Position numbers and translations under genes: made by a program. From an uncultured Lactobacillus sp. (lineage in GTDB: Bacteria > Bacillota > Bacilli > Lactobacillales > Lactobacillaceae), in NCBI GenBank assembly GCA_947641735.1, contig CANRQR010000016.1, forward strand, positions 1 through 32,551: a stretch of DNA of 32,551 bases. Reading direction: 5' to 3'. The notes under the pieces were generated by a model. That model had not been told where the DNA came from. It saw only the letters and a list, made by a program, of their open reading frames with translations, and did not search any database. How positions within the stretch are numbered: the stretch's first letter is position 1; each line of letters begins with the position of its first letter. Shown here piece by piece: positions 24,434 through 31,525 of this stretch.

Positions 24434-24832
24434 TTTGATATGTTTGTTTAAAATTACTACTCCAATAATTAGCAATAGGGTTGCTACTGCATGAATTAAA
24501 ATTTGCATTGGTTCACCATGCGCAGTAATTAAATTTCTTAAAAGGGCTGTAATTCCTAGACTCATTAAAAAGTTTAAGCTTGTATGACCCATATGCTTTA
24601 AGGCTGCTACAATCATAGCCGAAAATTCAAAAAATAAGAAGAAAGTGACTATTTCATCTAAAACTTTCGTAGGTATGTTAATTAAATTATTGCTAATCAT
24701 AATACGACCTATCGCAAATAATTGACTAAACATCAGGATAAGCATTAAAGTCCCTAAAATTCCTAAAGCAATTATTGTAAAAAAGCGTAGAATGTTAGCA
24801 TATTTACTAGCTGTTTTATTAAGTTTCTTCAT
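24428..24832 (-). CDS. PsiE-like membrane protein
   Basis: 134 aa from the ATG at 24832, which has GAAAGG 8 nt upstream; an earlier ATG at 24850 would add MKGTYI. Four hydrophobic segments lie at about 14-40, 55-77, 83-100 and 108-130. The middle region, VTFFLFFEFSAMIVAALKHMG then SLGITALLRNLITAHGEPMQ, matches PsiE (phosphate-starvation-inducible protein E of E. coli). The molecular function of PsiE is not established. It converges on the GNAT gene with overlapping stops and no hairpin between them. Confidence 0.78.
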   Translation of the reverse strand: MKKLNKTASKYANILRFFTIIALGILGTLMLILMFSQLFAIGRIMISNNLINIPTKVLDEIVTFFLFFEFSAMIVAALKHMGHTSLNFLMSLGITALLRNLITAHGEPMQILIHAVATLLLIIGVVILNKHIKL

Positions 24833-24913
24833 TATATATGTACCTTTCAATTACAGATAAGAATATTTTTACGCTTTTTAGTTAATTTTTCCAGAGGTGT
24901 TGTACGCCTTAAT

Positions 24914-24943
24914 TTCATTAAAGAATGATATCTTTAATATAGA
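24914..24943 (+). promoter_or_regulatory. Candidate promoter with operator-like inverted repeat
   Basis: The inverted repeat TTAAAGA (24918-24924), spacer ATGATA, TCTTTAA (24931-24937) overlaps a weak -35 (TTCATT, 24914) and ends at a -10 TATAGA (24938-24943). It lies 32 nt before the CmpB-like gene. A repressor site is possible. Confidence 0.35.
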
Positions 24944-24975
24944 AGAGTCTAAAAATTACTTATGAGGTATTAAAA

Positions 24976-25695
24976 ATGCCGTTTACTTTTTCTGAAATTA
25001 TTGTTTTATTTTTTACATATTCTGTAATTGGCTGGATATGGGAAACAATCTATTGTTCGATTAAGGATCATCATTATGATTATCGGGGATTTTTGTTTGG
25101 GCCTTATTGTCCCGTATATGGCTTTGCAGTAACAACGATTTTAATCTGTACCTATCGCATTCAAAATAATCTTTTCCTATTATATATAGTCGGTGTAATA
25201 GTAGCGACAATTTTTGAGTATTTCGCTAGTGTATTTTTACAATATGTTTTCCATATGAAGTTATGGGACTATTCACATTTATGGGGCAATGTCCAAGGTA
25301 GGATTGCACCAATTATTTCTTTATTTTGGGGGATAGGGGTAGTCTTTCTTGTAAAAGTTATTCAGCCATTTGTTCAAAAGTTAATTACTTGGGAAGAAAT
25401 AAAAACGCATGGCTATCTTGCTTTAATAATAGTAATTGTGATGGGAACAGACTTTATTCTTACTATCTTTAGTGTAGAGAAACTACATATGAGTACTAAA
25501 AGTTGGAATGAGCGTTTAAACACTCGTATGAAATTAGATGAAGGTAAATTAAACCAGGCTTTTGATAAATTAATGGAAACATTATCCTGGAATCAGAAGC
25601 GATTCCTTACGAGTTTCCCGCAGTTAAAGTTTACTGATACAAAGAAATTTAACCAATTTAAGAATAGATGGATAAAGAAAAGAAGAGAGAGTTAA
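24976..25695 (+). CDS. Putative ABC-transporter type IV (CmpB-family) membrane protein
   Basis: 239 aa with five or so transmembrane segments in the first 180 residues, then a charged cytoplasmic C-terminal tail. The family signature near the start is SVIGWIWETIYCSI, then RGFLFGPYCPVYGFA, and later FEYFASVFLQYVFHMKLWDY and GRIAPIISLFWGI. These match the CmpB/DUF1113-type family (PF06541), named a putative ABC transporter although no ATPase gene is adjacent. Its role is unknown. The ATG follows TGAGGT about 9 nt upstream. It is monocistronic, and its terminator overlaps its stop codon. Confidence 0.82.
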   Translation: MPFTFSEIIVLFFTYSVIGWIWETIYCSIKDHHYDYRGFLFGPYCPVYGFAVTTILICTYRIQNNLFLLYIVGVIVATIFEYFASVFLQYVFHMKLWDYSHLWGNVQGRIAPIISLFWGIGVVFLVKVIQPFVQKLITWEEIKTHGYLALIIVIVMGTDFILTIFSVEKLHMSTKSWNERLNTRMKLDEGKLNQAFDKLMETLSWNQKRFLTSFPQLKFTDTKKFNQFKNRWIKKRRES

Positions 25696-25720
25696 GAAAA
25701 TGACTCTCTCTTCTTTGTTT
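25681..25720 (+). terminator. Terminator overlapping the CmpB-like stop codon
   Basis: AGAAGAGAGAGT (25681-25692) pairs with ACTCTCTCTTCT (25703-25714) and a T-rich tail follows. Confidence 0.75.
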
Positions 25721-25740
25721 TGCTACAGAAAGATTACATC

Positions 25741-25786
25741 GTTACATTATTGTAACTTAAGGCGCAAATATTACAGGAATGTAACA
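25741..25786. promoter_or_regulatory. WalR-like TGTWAH repeats upstream of the first Apf gene
   Basis: On the minus strand TGTTAC-N5-TGTAAT (25786-25770) fits the WalR (YycF) box TGTWAH-N5-TGTWAH exactly. The palindrome GTTACATTATTGTAAC (25741-25756) adds two more TGTAAY units. WalRK is known to control peptidoglycan-remodelling genes. The link here is inference. Confidence 0.45.
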
Positions 25787-25910
25787 AGATGAAATATATC
25801 CTTAATTTTCTAGGAACTATTCTGCAATATTGGCCATGTATTATATAAGCTGTAAATAGAAATGACGAAATAATGATTCAAATCAAATTTATCAAGGAGA
25901 GAATTTAATT

Positions 25911-26714
25911 TTGGATATGCTTAATAAAAATTTGAAATCTACTTTAACTAAAACTGCTGCAGCTGCTGCCCTTACTTTAGCAGGTGCTGCAATTGTAAAT
26001 AACACTCAAAACACTGTAAAGGCTGCAGAAGTTACTGTTGGTCAACAAGAAAAAGTTGTTACAATTAACTACCTTCCACACAAGAGCATTGCTGTTTGGA
26101 ATTCATACGGTCCTGATAAGCAAATGACTGGTCAATACTTACCACATGCAACTGCTTGGAAAGTTATCAGAGCTGCGTATGACGATGCTGGTAACAAGTG
26201 GTACGATCTTGGTGCAAACCAATGGGTAATGGCTAAGTATACTCGCTTAGGTAAAGATACTGTTGATCCTAATGTTGCTTCAGAATTGTTTACTTCACAA
26301 GCAAGTTCATACAATACTGCTGCACAAACTCAAACTACTCAAGGTTCATACTCAGCACCTAAGACTTCTGTAGGTACTTACTCTTCAGTACAAAGTACTC
26401 AACCAGCTCAAAGTACACAACAAACTCAACCAGTACAACAACAAGCACAACCTACACAATCTCAATCAAGTTACACTTCAAATGTATCTGGTTCTGAAGC
26501 AGCAGCTAAAGCTTGGATTGCAGGTCGTGAATCAGGTGGTTCATACTCAGCAAGAAATGGTCAATACATTGGTAAATACCAATTATCAGCATCATACCTT
26601 GGTGGAGACTACTCAGCAGCAAACCAAGAACGTGTAGCAGATAACTACGTAAAATCACGTTACGGTTCATGGTCTAACGCTCAAAGTTTCTGGCAAGCAA
26701 ACGGCTGGTACTAA
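25911..26714 (+). CDS. apf1: Aggregation-promoting factor-type surface protein (first copy)
   Basis: 267-aa secreted protein. The signal peptide has a Lys-rich start, AAAAALTLAGAA core and likely cleavage after TVKA (about residue 38). A SLAP-like domain covers about 45-112 (AVWNSYGPDKQMTG then KWYDLGANQWVMAKYT), followed by a Gln/Thr/Ser-rich linker (about 125-190). The C-terminal lysozyme/transglycosylase-like domain of about 75 aa has AKAWIAGRESGGSYSARNG and ends NGWY. Such Apf proteins affect cell shape and surface properties in L. gasseri/johnsonii. The start is TTG at 25911, with AAGGAGAG 11 nt upstream; the ATG at 25917 is too far from it. It has its own terminator. Numbering as apf1 versus apf2 is by order only. 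Confidence 0.87.
   Translation: MDMLNKNLKSTLTKTAAAAALTLAGAAIVNNTQNTVKAAEVTVGQQEKVVTINYLPHKSIAVWNSYGPDKQMTGQYLPHATAWKVIRAAYDDAGNKWYDLGANQWVMAKYTRLGKDTVDPNVASELFTSQASSYNTAAQTQTTQGSYSAPKTSVGTYSSVQSTQPAQSTQQTQPVQQQAQPTQSQSSYTSNVSGSEAAAKAWIAGRESGGSYSARNGQYIGKYQLSASYLGGDYSAANQERVADNYVKSRYGSWSNAQSFWQANGWY
26514..26672 (+). repeat. 159-bp exact repeat, copy 1 (3' end of first apf)
   Basis: Identical base for base to 27887-28045. It encodes the lysozyme-like C-terminal domain. Confidence 0.9.
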
Positions 26715-26732
26715 AAGTTAGTGAATATATAT

Positions 26733-26766
26733 AAAGAGAGATGTCGTAATTGACATCTCTTTTTTG
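26733..26766 (+). terminator. Terminator of the first apf gene
   Basis: AGAGATGTC (26737-26745) pairs with GACATCTCT (26752-26760), followed by a T run. Confidence 0.85.
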
Positions 26767-26987
26767 CGTTCATAGTTACAAGTCAGGTGATGTATGGATT
26801 TATTTTTATCTTATTACTAATAAGTCAAACCTTAATTAATTTTGAATTCATAATTAAGAAGTTTTGGAGTTCATTTTTTTAACCGTCTAGGCACCTACTA
26901 ATCATTAAAGGGAAAGAAAGGTATGATATGGCTAACTCATAAGGCATAGTAGTTTTATATAGGAATATTACAAGAAAGCGTGTTCAA

Positions 26988-27014
26988 GTTACAAATATTA
27001 CATGAACTGTAACA
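26988..27014. promoter_or_regulatory. WalR-like TGTWAH repeats upstream of the second Apf gene
   Basis: On the minus strand TGTTAC, TGTAAT and TGTAAC occur at 27014-27009, 27002-26997 and 26993-26988 (spacings 6 and 3). The motif AAATATTACA(G/T)GAA(C)TGTAACA is shared with the first apf upstream region. The rest of the 416-base gap 26715-27130 holds the first gene's terminator, a TTGACA (27060-27065) and a TGTATTAT stretch like that before the first gene. I see no gene in it. Confidence 0.4.
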
Positions 27015-27130
27015 TAAGGCACTTTTATTTAATAATGTGGTAGCATTCATGTCATGGTTTTGACATTTTGAGGCTGTATTATGTAACTTGTAAATTAAAT
27101 GACTGATAAATATGAAAGGAAGAATTTCTC

Positions 27131-28087
27131 TTGAAATTTCAATCTATCTTAACTAAGTCACTCGCAGCTGCTGCCCTTACCGCAACTGGTTTGGTAGCCT
27201 TAAATTCACAAAATACTAATGACGCACAAGCTGCTACTATTGTTCAAAATGATACTAATGTTGTAACTATTAATAATGCAAATTCTACTGTTGCTGTTTG
27301 GGACGGTATTGAAAGTGCCCACTTCACTGGTAAAGAATTAACCCATGGTACTACTTGGAAAGTAGTTAGAACTGCATATGATGCTATGGGTAACAAGTGG
27401 TACGATCTTGGTGCAAATCAATGGATCATGGCTAAGTACACTGTAGAAGGTGGAAATGCTGCTACTGCTAGTGTTGCTACTCAAGCACCAGCGCAAAGTG
27501 CTACTGCTGTACAACAAGCACAAACTACTCAAAGTGCATCAGTACAACAACCAGCAAAACACGTTACTCCAGCTGCTTCACAAAATGTTCAAGCACAAGC
27601 TTCAACTCAAACTAAGCAAGCTCCGGTAGCTCCAGTACAACACCAAGTACAAACTCAAACACCAGTACAACACCAAGTACAAACTCAAACACCAGTACAA
27701 CATCAAACTGTTGCACAAACTCCTAAGACTAACTACAACTACAGTGCACAACGTACTTACTCAGCACCTGTACAACAAAGAACTTACAGCTACGCACCTG
27801 CACAAAAGCAAACTACTCAAGTAGCACAACCTGCACAATCAAACTACACTTCAAACGTATCTGGTTCTGAAGCTTCAGCTAAGGCATGGATTGCAGGTCG
27901 TGAATCAGGTGGTTCATACTCAGCAAGAAATGGTCAATACATTGGTAAATACCAATTATCAGCATCATACCTTGGTGGAGACTACTCAGCAGCAAACCAA
28001 GAACGTGTAGCAGATAACTACGTAAAATCACGTTACGGTTCATGGACTGGTGCTCAAAAGTTCTGGCAAACTAACGGCTGGTACTAA
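27131..28087 (+). CDS. apf2: Aggregation-promoting factor-type surface protein (second copy)
   Basis: 318-aa paralogue of the preceding gene. The signal peptide is cleaved probably after NDAQA (about residue 34). A SLAP-like domain follows (about 40-108, WKVVRTAYDAMGNKWYDLGA), then a longer low-complexity Gln/Thr/Pro/Val linker (about 115-240) containing tandem PVQHQVQTQT units. The lysozyme-like domain ends NGWY and shares 159 identical bases with the first copy. The TTG start at 27131 follows AAAGGAAG with spacing similar to the first copy; no ATG is in a better position. A separate promoter region and a strong terminator make it monocistronic. Role by family: cell-surface maintenance and peptidoglycan interaction. 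Confidence 0.87.
   Translation: MKFQSILTKSLAAAALTATGLVALNSQNTNDAQAATIVQNDTNVVTINNANSTVAVWDGIESAHFTGKELTHGTTWKVVRTAYDAMGNKWYDLGANQWIMAKYTVEGGNAATASVATQAPAQSATAVQQAQTTQSASVQQPAKHVTPAASQNVQAQASTQTKQAPVAPVQHQVQTQTPVQHQVQTQTPVQHQTVAQTPKTNYNYSAQRTYSAPVQQRTYSYAPAQKQTTQVAQPAQSNYTSNVSGSEASAKAWIAGRESGGSYSARNGQYIGKYQLSASYLGGDYSAANQERVADNYVKSRYGSWTGAQKFWQTNGWY
27632..27703 (+). repeat. 30-bp tandem repeat inside the second apf
   Basis: Two exact units start at 27632 and 27662, with a partial third from 27692. They encode PVQHQVQTQT. Such in-frame repeats can vary in number. Confidence 0.85.
27887..28045 (+). repeat. 159-bp exact repeat, copy 2 (3' end of second apf)
   Basis: Identical to 26514-26672, including all synonymous positions, while the flanking coding DNA diverges. 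Confidence 0.9.
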
Positions 28088-28108
28088 AATATCAACTGAA
28101 TTATGCTT

Positions 28109-28137
28109 AAAAAGATCGCCAAAAGGCGATCTTTTTT
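28109..28137 (+). terminator. Terminator of the second apf gene
   Basis: AAAAAGATCGCC, loop AAAA, GGCGATCTTTTTT: a perfect 12-bp stem. Confidence 0.92.
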
Positions 28138-28186
28138 ATGCTCCTAATTAATTTTAAAAATAATAAATATTTTTTAGAGGATTTTG

Positions 28187-28215
28187 TTGACAGAGGTTCG
28201 TATTTATAATATGAT
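28187..28215 (+). promoter_or_regulatory. tRNA-Gln promoter
   Basis: Consensus -35 TTGACA (28187-28192), exactly 17 nt, -10 TATGAT (28210-28215). It implies a 5' leader of about 54 nt before the tRNA. Confidence 0.8.
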
Positions 28216-28275
28216 ATTAATCGTTGAGTGATTAAGTTCATTCAAATAGAGCTAACAAGTAAAAGGCTTGAAGGA

Positions 28276-28347
28276 TGGGTTATAGCCAAGTGGTAAGGCA
28301 ATGGTTTTTGGTACCATCATGCGCTGGTTCGAATCCAGCTAACCCAA
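28276..28347 (+). tRNA. tRNA-Gln (anticodon UUG)
   Basis: 72-nt cloverleaf: acceptor TGGGTTA with TAACCCA, D arm GCC/GGC, anticodon stem ATGGT/ACCAT around TTTTGGT (TTG), T arm GCTGG/CCAGC, discriminator A, no encoded CCA. Confidence 0.95.
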
Positions 28348-28354
28348 TAGATTT

Positions 28355-28378
28355 GCCAGGTTTTACCTGGCTTTTTTT
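28355..28378 (+). terminator. tRNA-Gln terminator
   Basis: GCCAGG, loop TTTTA, CCTGGC, then a T run, starting 8 nt after the tRNA. Confidence 0.88.
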
Positions 28379-28408
28379 GTACATAAATTTGGATTGGAAG
28401 AGATCATA

Positions 28409-28729
28409 ATGGAAACAAGGCATGGACGTAATTCTTTTTTTGATGGGGGCTTAAGTTCTTTTATTGGTTGGCATATCTTAGGAACACTTATTACTGTTTG
28501 TACATTAGGGATTTGCTATCCTTGGGCTGTGTGCATGATTTATGGTTGGGAAATTAACCATACTGTAATTGAAGGACACAGGATGAAATTTACTGGAAGT
28601 GCCTTTGGATTATTTGGGAATTGGATTAAGTGGCTACTTTTAACCATTATTACAGTCGGCATTTATGGCTTTTGGGTAGGAATAAAAATTCGCGATTGGA
28701 AGGCAAAAAATACAATTTTTGTTAACTAA
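28409..28729 (+). CDS. Small DUF898-like membrane protein
   Basis: 106 aa from the ATG at 28409, which has GGAAGAGA just upstream; an in-frame TTG at 28394 is less likely. Two long hydrophobic segments (about 15-45 and 70-95) are linked by YGWEINHTVIEGHRMKFTGSAF. The end GIYGFWVGIKIRDWKAKNT is characteristic of short DUF898/YjgN-related proteins in lactobacilli. The function is unknown. It sits between tRNA-Gln and a bidirectional terminator. Confidence 0.75.
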   Translation: METRHGRNSFFDGGLSSFIGWHILGTLITVCTLGICYPWAVCMIYGWEINHTVIEGHRMKFTGSAFGLFGNWIKWLLLTIITVGIYGFWVGIKIRDWKAKNTIFVN

Positions 28730-28732
28730 TAG

Positions 28733-28777
28733 AAAAGACTAGAGATGATACAAAAAATGCACCATCTCTAGTCTTTT
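28733..28777. terminator. Bidirectional terminator, 15-bp perfect stem
   Basis: AAAAGACTAGAGATG (28733-28747) pairs with CATCTCTAGTCTTTT (28763-28777). It serves the DUF898-like gene (+) and the oxidoreductase gene (-), overlapping the latter's stop codon. Confidence 0.9.
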
Positions 28778-29777
28778 AATTTACAAAAAATTGTTTTTCA
28801 TCAAATGGATATTTCATTCCCCACGAAGTACGAACACTCGTTAAGATATGTGCTACATCTCTTGAAATACTTAATTCACCATCATCATGGCCTTGTTCGA
28901 TATAACGCTCCATGTCTTGTATTTCATATTCAAGGGCTTCAGAAGTTTTACCCGCTGTTATTGTCTCATGACTTTCTTCATGGGCACTTGCAGTATAAGT
29001 AATCTGAGCTTCAGTTGCTCGAGGATAATTAGATATTTCTATATAGCCTTTAGTTCCAGAAATCACACCTCGTTTAGGCTGTTTTGCTCGCATTGAAAGA
29101 GCCATAACCGCCATTTCGTCATGAGTATTTTTTAGGATAATTCCTGATTGTTCATCAACACCAGTTTCAAAAAATTTTACTGTTGTTAAAATGCTTTCTG
29201 GTTGTTTTGATAAAAACATTCTTGCAAAAGCAGTAGCGTAGCCACCAATATCTAGAAGAGCTCCGCCGGCTAAAGCTTTATTAAAAAATCTATTGCTTGG
29301 ATCATAGTCTTTAAGACTACCAAAGTTTACTTGGACTAGCTTAATTTTGCCTAATTTACCATTATCAATTAAATTCCTAACTTTTTGGTAAATAGGCATG
29401 TGGTAAAGTGTAAATCCCTCTGATAGGATCAAATTCTTTTCCCTAGCAAGTTTTTCTACTTCATCAAATTGATCTGCATTCACTGTAATAGCTTTTTCAC
29501 AGAGAACGTGTTTACCAGCATTTAAAGCTTTTTTGATGTAGTCATAGTGAAATGTATGTGGAGTAGCAATATAAATGATTTGGATATTTGGATCCTTAAT
29601 CATTTCGTCAGGGTTAGTAAAGATATGTTTGACCCTTTTTTCAGCAGCAAATTTTTTTAATTCATCTTCATTTGGATTGGCTGCTGCGTACACTTCACCT
29701 TTGCTAGCTTGCAATGCACCCGCCATTTCATGCGCAATCCATCCTGTACCAATAATACCCCAATTATATTTTTTCAT
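28776..29777 (-). CDS. Gfo/Idh/MocA-family oxidoreductase
   Basis: 333-aa NAD(P)-dependent sugar or cyclitol dehydrogenase. The Rossmann start is WGIIGTGWIA, followed by IYIATPHTFHYDY and HVLCEKAITVN. The family motif is usually EKP and here reads EKA; its Lys is kept. The C-terminal alpha/beta domain includes GGALLDIGGYATAFARMF, the family's GGGxxxDxG region with conserved Asp. The substrate is unknown. It is the second gene of a two-gene operon, 5 nt after the RpiA-like gene, with AAAGGA as ribosome site inside that gap and the upstream coding end. The divergent RpiR regulator suggests a sugar-phosphate or carbohydrate catabolic role. Confidence 0.9.
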   Translation of the reverse strand: MKKYNWGIIGTGWIAHEMAGALQASKGEVYAAANPNEDELKKFAAEKRVKHIFTNPDEMIKDPNIQIIYIATPHTFHYDYIKKALNAGKHVLCEKAITVNADQFDEVEKLAREKNLILSEGFTLYHMPIYQKVRNLIDNGKLGKIKLVQVNFGSLKDYDPSNRFFNKALAGGALLDIGGYATAFARMFLSKQPESILTTVKFFETGVDEQSGIILKNTHDEMAVMALSMRAKQPKRGVISGTKGYIEISNYPRATEAQITYTASAHEESHETITAGKTSEALEYEIQDMERYIEQGHDDGELSISRDVAHILTSVRTSWGMKYPFDEKQFFVN

Positions 29778-29782
29778 AATTA

Positions 29783-30448
29783 TTATCCTTTCTTTATTTC
29801 AACTGCTTTATTTTTAGTTTCGGTTATAATGCTGGTAACAATTCCTTTAAAATATGAACTACTTACAACCCCATTTTGTTTTAGAAGAAAACTGTTCAGT
29901 TTTTTTATATTATGCCAAGAAGTTTGAGGATAAATATCAATCAAAATATTACCCAATGGTGAGCGCGCAAAGGATGCTGCTGCTTTACCCAGACGAATTT
30001 TATAGTCGTATTCTTTAGGAATAGTTTTTATTACATTTTCAAGACAAGCGGGGACTACTTCAAGACAGAGTGGAATAGTAGGGGATAGTTCATCTCTAAA
30101 GCGTTCTGCTGGAAGCAATAAGATGTATTCTTCTGTATTTTCAGCGGCTAGCTTTTCAAAGAGATGAATACCACCACCGCTCTTTAGAGCATTGAAATTT
30201 TTATCAATGCTATCACATCCATCAAAAGCTAAGTCTAAGTGAGGTGAGTTTTCACTAAAAGGTAATACCTTTAATCCAAATTGCTTACATTTAGCTTGAG
30301 TTATTTCAGAGGGAGAATAGAGTGTTAGATTCGAAATGTGTGCTTGAGATAGATCTTTTGCGAGATTCAGCACATTGCTTCCACCACCCAAACTAATACT
30401 CATATTGGGTTTAATCTTACTAAGTGCTTTTTGACTAATTAATGACAT
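29783..30448 (-). CDS. RpiA-like sugar-phosphate isomerase (ribose-5-phosphate isomerase A paralogue)
   Basis: 221 aa. The RpiA core is recognisable but divergent: SISLGGGSNVLNLAKDL near the start, FDGCDSIDKNFNALKSGGG in place of the usual DGADE...KGGGG, and HLFEKLAA for REKIxA. The four RpiA catalytic positions (two Asp in DGCD, Lys in ALK, Glu in FEK) all appear kept. It may isomerise ribose 5-phosphate/ribulose 5-phosphate or a related aldose/ketose phosphate. Its divergence and partnership with a Gfo/Idh/MocA enzyme point to a specialised paralogue rather than the housekeeping enzyme. GGAGA lies 7 nt before the ATG. It is transcribed divergently from the RpiR-type regulator. Confidence 0.8.
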   Translation of the reverse strand: MSLISQKALSKIKPNMSISLGGGSNVLNLAKDLSQAHISNLTLYSPSEITQAKCKQFGLKVLPFSENSPHLDLAFDGCDSIDKNFNALKSGGGIHLFEKLAAENTEEYILLLPAERFRDELSPTIPLCLEVVPACLENVIKTIPKEYDYKIRLGKAAASFARSPLGNILIDIYPQTSWHNIKKLNSFLLKQNGVVSSSYFKGIVTSIITETKNKAVEIKKG

Positions 30449-30487
30449 TTTAGTTCTCCGTAAATTATTTTTATAAATATAATTTTG

Positions 30488-30562
30488 TGAAAATTATTTA
30501 CACAATCAATAATACTTTTAAAAATTATTTTCGTCAAATGTAAAAATATGAAAATAATTTTA
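30488..30562. promoter_or_regulatory. Three GAAAATNATTTTC-like operators between rpiA-like and rpiR-like genes
   Basis: TGAAAATTATTTA (30488-30500), AAAATTATTTTC (30521-30532) and TGAAAATAATTTTA (30549-30562) share a palindromic core. The third overlaps the -35 position of the regulator's promoter. They are likely binding sites for the RpiR-family protein encoded next door. Confidence 0.5.
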
Positions 30563-30568
30563 TAGGAA

Positions 30569-30577
30569 TGGTATAAT
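30569..30577 (+). promoter_or_regulatory. Extended -10 promoter of the RpiR-type regulator
   Basis: TGGTATAAT is a perfect extended -10 (TGNTATAAT), 24 nt before the TTG start. No clear -35 is present, as is usual for this class. Confidence 0.65.
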
Positions 30578-30600
30578 TTTTATGAAATGAGGGGAAATTT

Positions 30601-31440
30601 TTGGAAAATATTATTGATAAAATTTATGCGCAAATGAATAAAATGTCCGCTTCTGATCAAAAAATTGGAAAAACTATTCTCGAAAATCCGGCTGAAGTTA
30701 TAAATATTACAATTTCTCAATTAGCTAAAAAAGCAAAAGTAAGTGATGCATCCATAACAAGATTTTGCCGGAATTTATCTTTATCAGGATTTCATGAATT
30801 GAAAATTTTACTTGCACAAAGTATGGGGCAAAAGGAGAGCGAATCCTTAAGAGAACTACCTAAGGATGATATACAAGCTGCCTTAGCCCAAATTGAAAAA
30901 AATAAAATTAATGAAATTCAATCTACTTTAGGTCATATTCCAACTGATCAATTAGAGCAGATTCTTTCTCTAATTGAAAAAAGTAGAATTGTTCAAATCA
31001 GTGCCGAAGGAGATACCTATCCTGTAGCTGCAGATGCAGTTTATAAATTTAATCAAATTGGTATTTTGTCGTTTGCTTCTGGTGGAAATGTTGAAACAGC
31101 TGATGCACAAACAATGAATTTAAACAATAAGGATTGTTTGATTGTAATTTCAAATTCCGGAGAATCGGCAGCTCTAATAAAAGAGATTGAGTTAGCTAAA
31201 AAGAATAAAATTAAAATTATCAGTATTACTAATAATCCAGCTTCTCCAATTGCCTTAAATAGTGATTATCATTTAAGGACCGGGGTAAGACAAACAGTTT
31301 TACAAAATCAATATTACTTCTCTCGTGTAGCAGCTTTTACAATTATTGAAGCCTTATTTTTATTACTTATTAAAAGAGATGAGAAGCGAATTGAAAAAAT
31401 TAAGCAACATGAAAAAATAGTTTCTAGTCAAAAGATATAA
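30601..31440 (+). CDS. MurR/RpiR-family transcriptional regulator
   Basis: 279 aa. The N-terminal RpiR helix-turn-helix (about 1-77) includes KMSASDQKIGKTILENP, then TISQLAKKAKVSDASITRFC and LSGFHELKI. The C-terminal SIS sugar-phosphate-binding domain (about 120-250) includes VQISAEGDTYPVA, LIVISNSGESAALI and IKIISITNNPASPIA. The start is TTG at 30601 with GAGGGG 6 nt upstream. It is divergent from the RpiA-like/oxidoreductase operon, with palindromic sites between, so it probably senses that pathway's sugar phosphate and controls both units. The ligand is unknown. Confidence 0.92.
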   Translation: MENIIDKIYAQMNKMSASDQKIGKTILENPAEVINITISQLAKKAKVSDASITRFCRNLSLSGFHELKILLAQSMGQKESESLRELPKDDIQAALAQIEKNKINEIQSTLGHIPTDQLEQILSLIEKSRIVQISAEGDTYPVAADAVYKFNQIGILSFASGGNVETADAQTMNLNNKDCLIVISNSGESAALIKEIELAKKNKIKIISITNNPASPIALNSDYHLRTGVRQTVLQNQYYFSRVAAFTIIEALFLLLIKRDEKRIEKIKQHEKIVSSQKI

Positions 31441-31488
31441 AATGAATTTAAAACTTAGCTCAAATGGATTATCCTTAAGGTGTAAGAA

Positions 31489-31514
31489 TTTTTATAGAAA
31501 GTTTTTATAGAAAG
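31489..31514 (+). repeat. 13-bp tandem duplication before the L-HicDH gene
   Basis: TTTTTATAGAAAG occurs twice in direct succession, ending 11 nt before the start codon and just before the TAGGA ribosome site. It lies in the leader, so it may alter spacing or mRNA structure. Confidence 0.7.
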
Positions 31515-31525
31515 TAGGAATTACA

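Noticed and set aside
27632..27703. CRISPR array
   Set aside because: The 30-bp units are directly adjacent without spacers and lie in frame within a surface-protein linker.
30449..30600. Riboswitch between the divergent sugar-phosphate genes
   Set aside because: The regulator leader is under 20 nt from its extended -10. The palindromes are better explained as protein operators.
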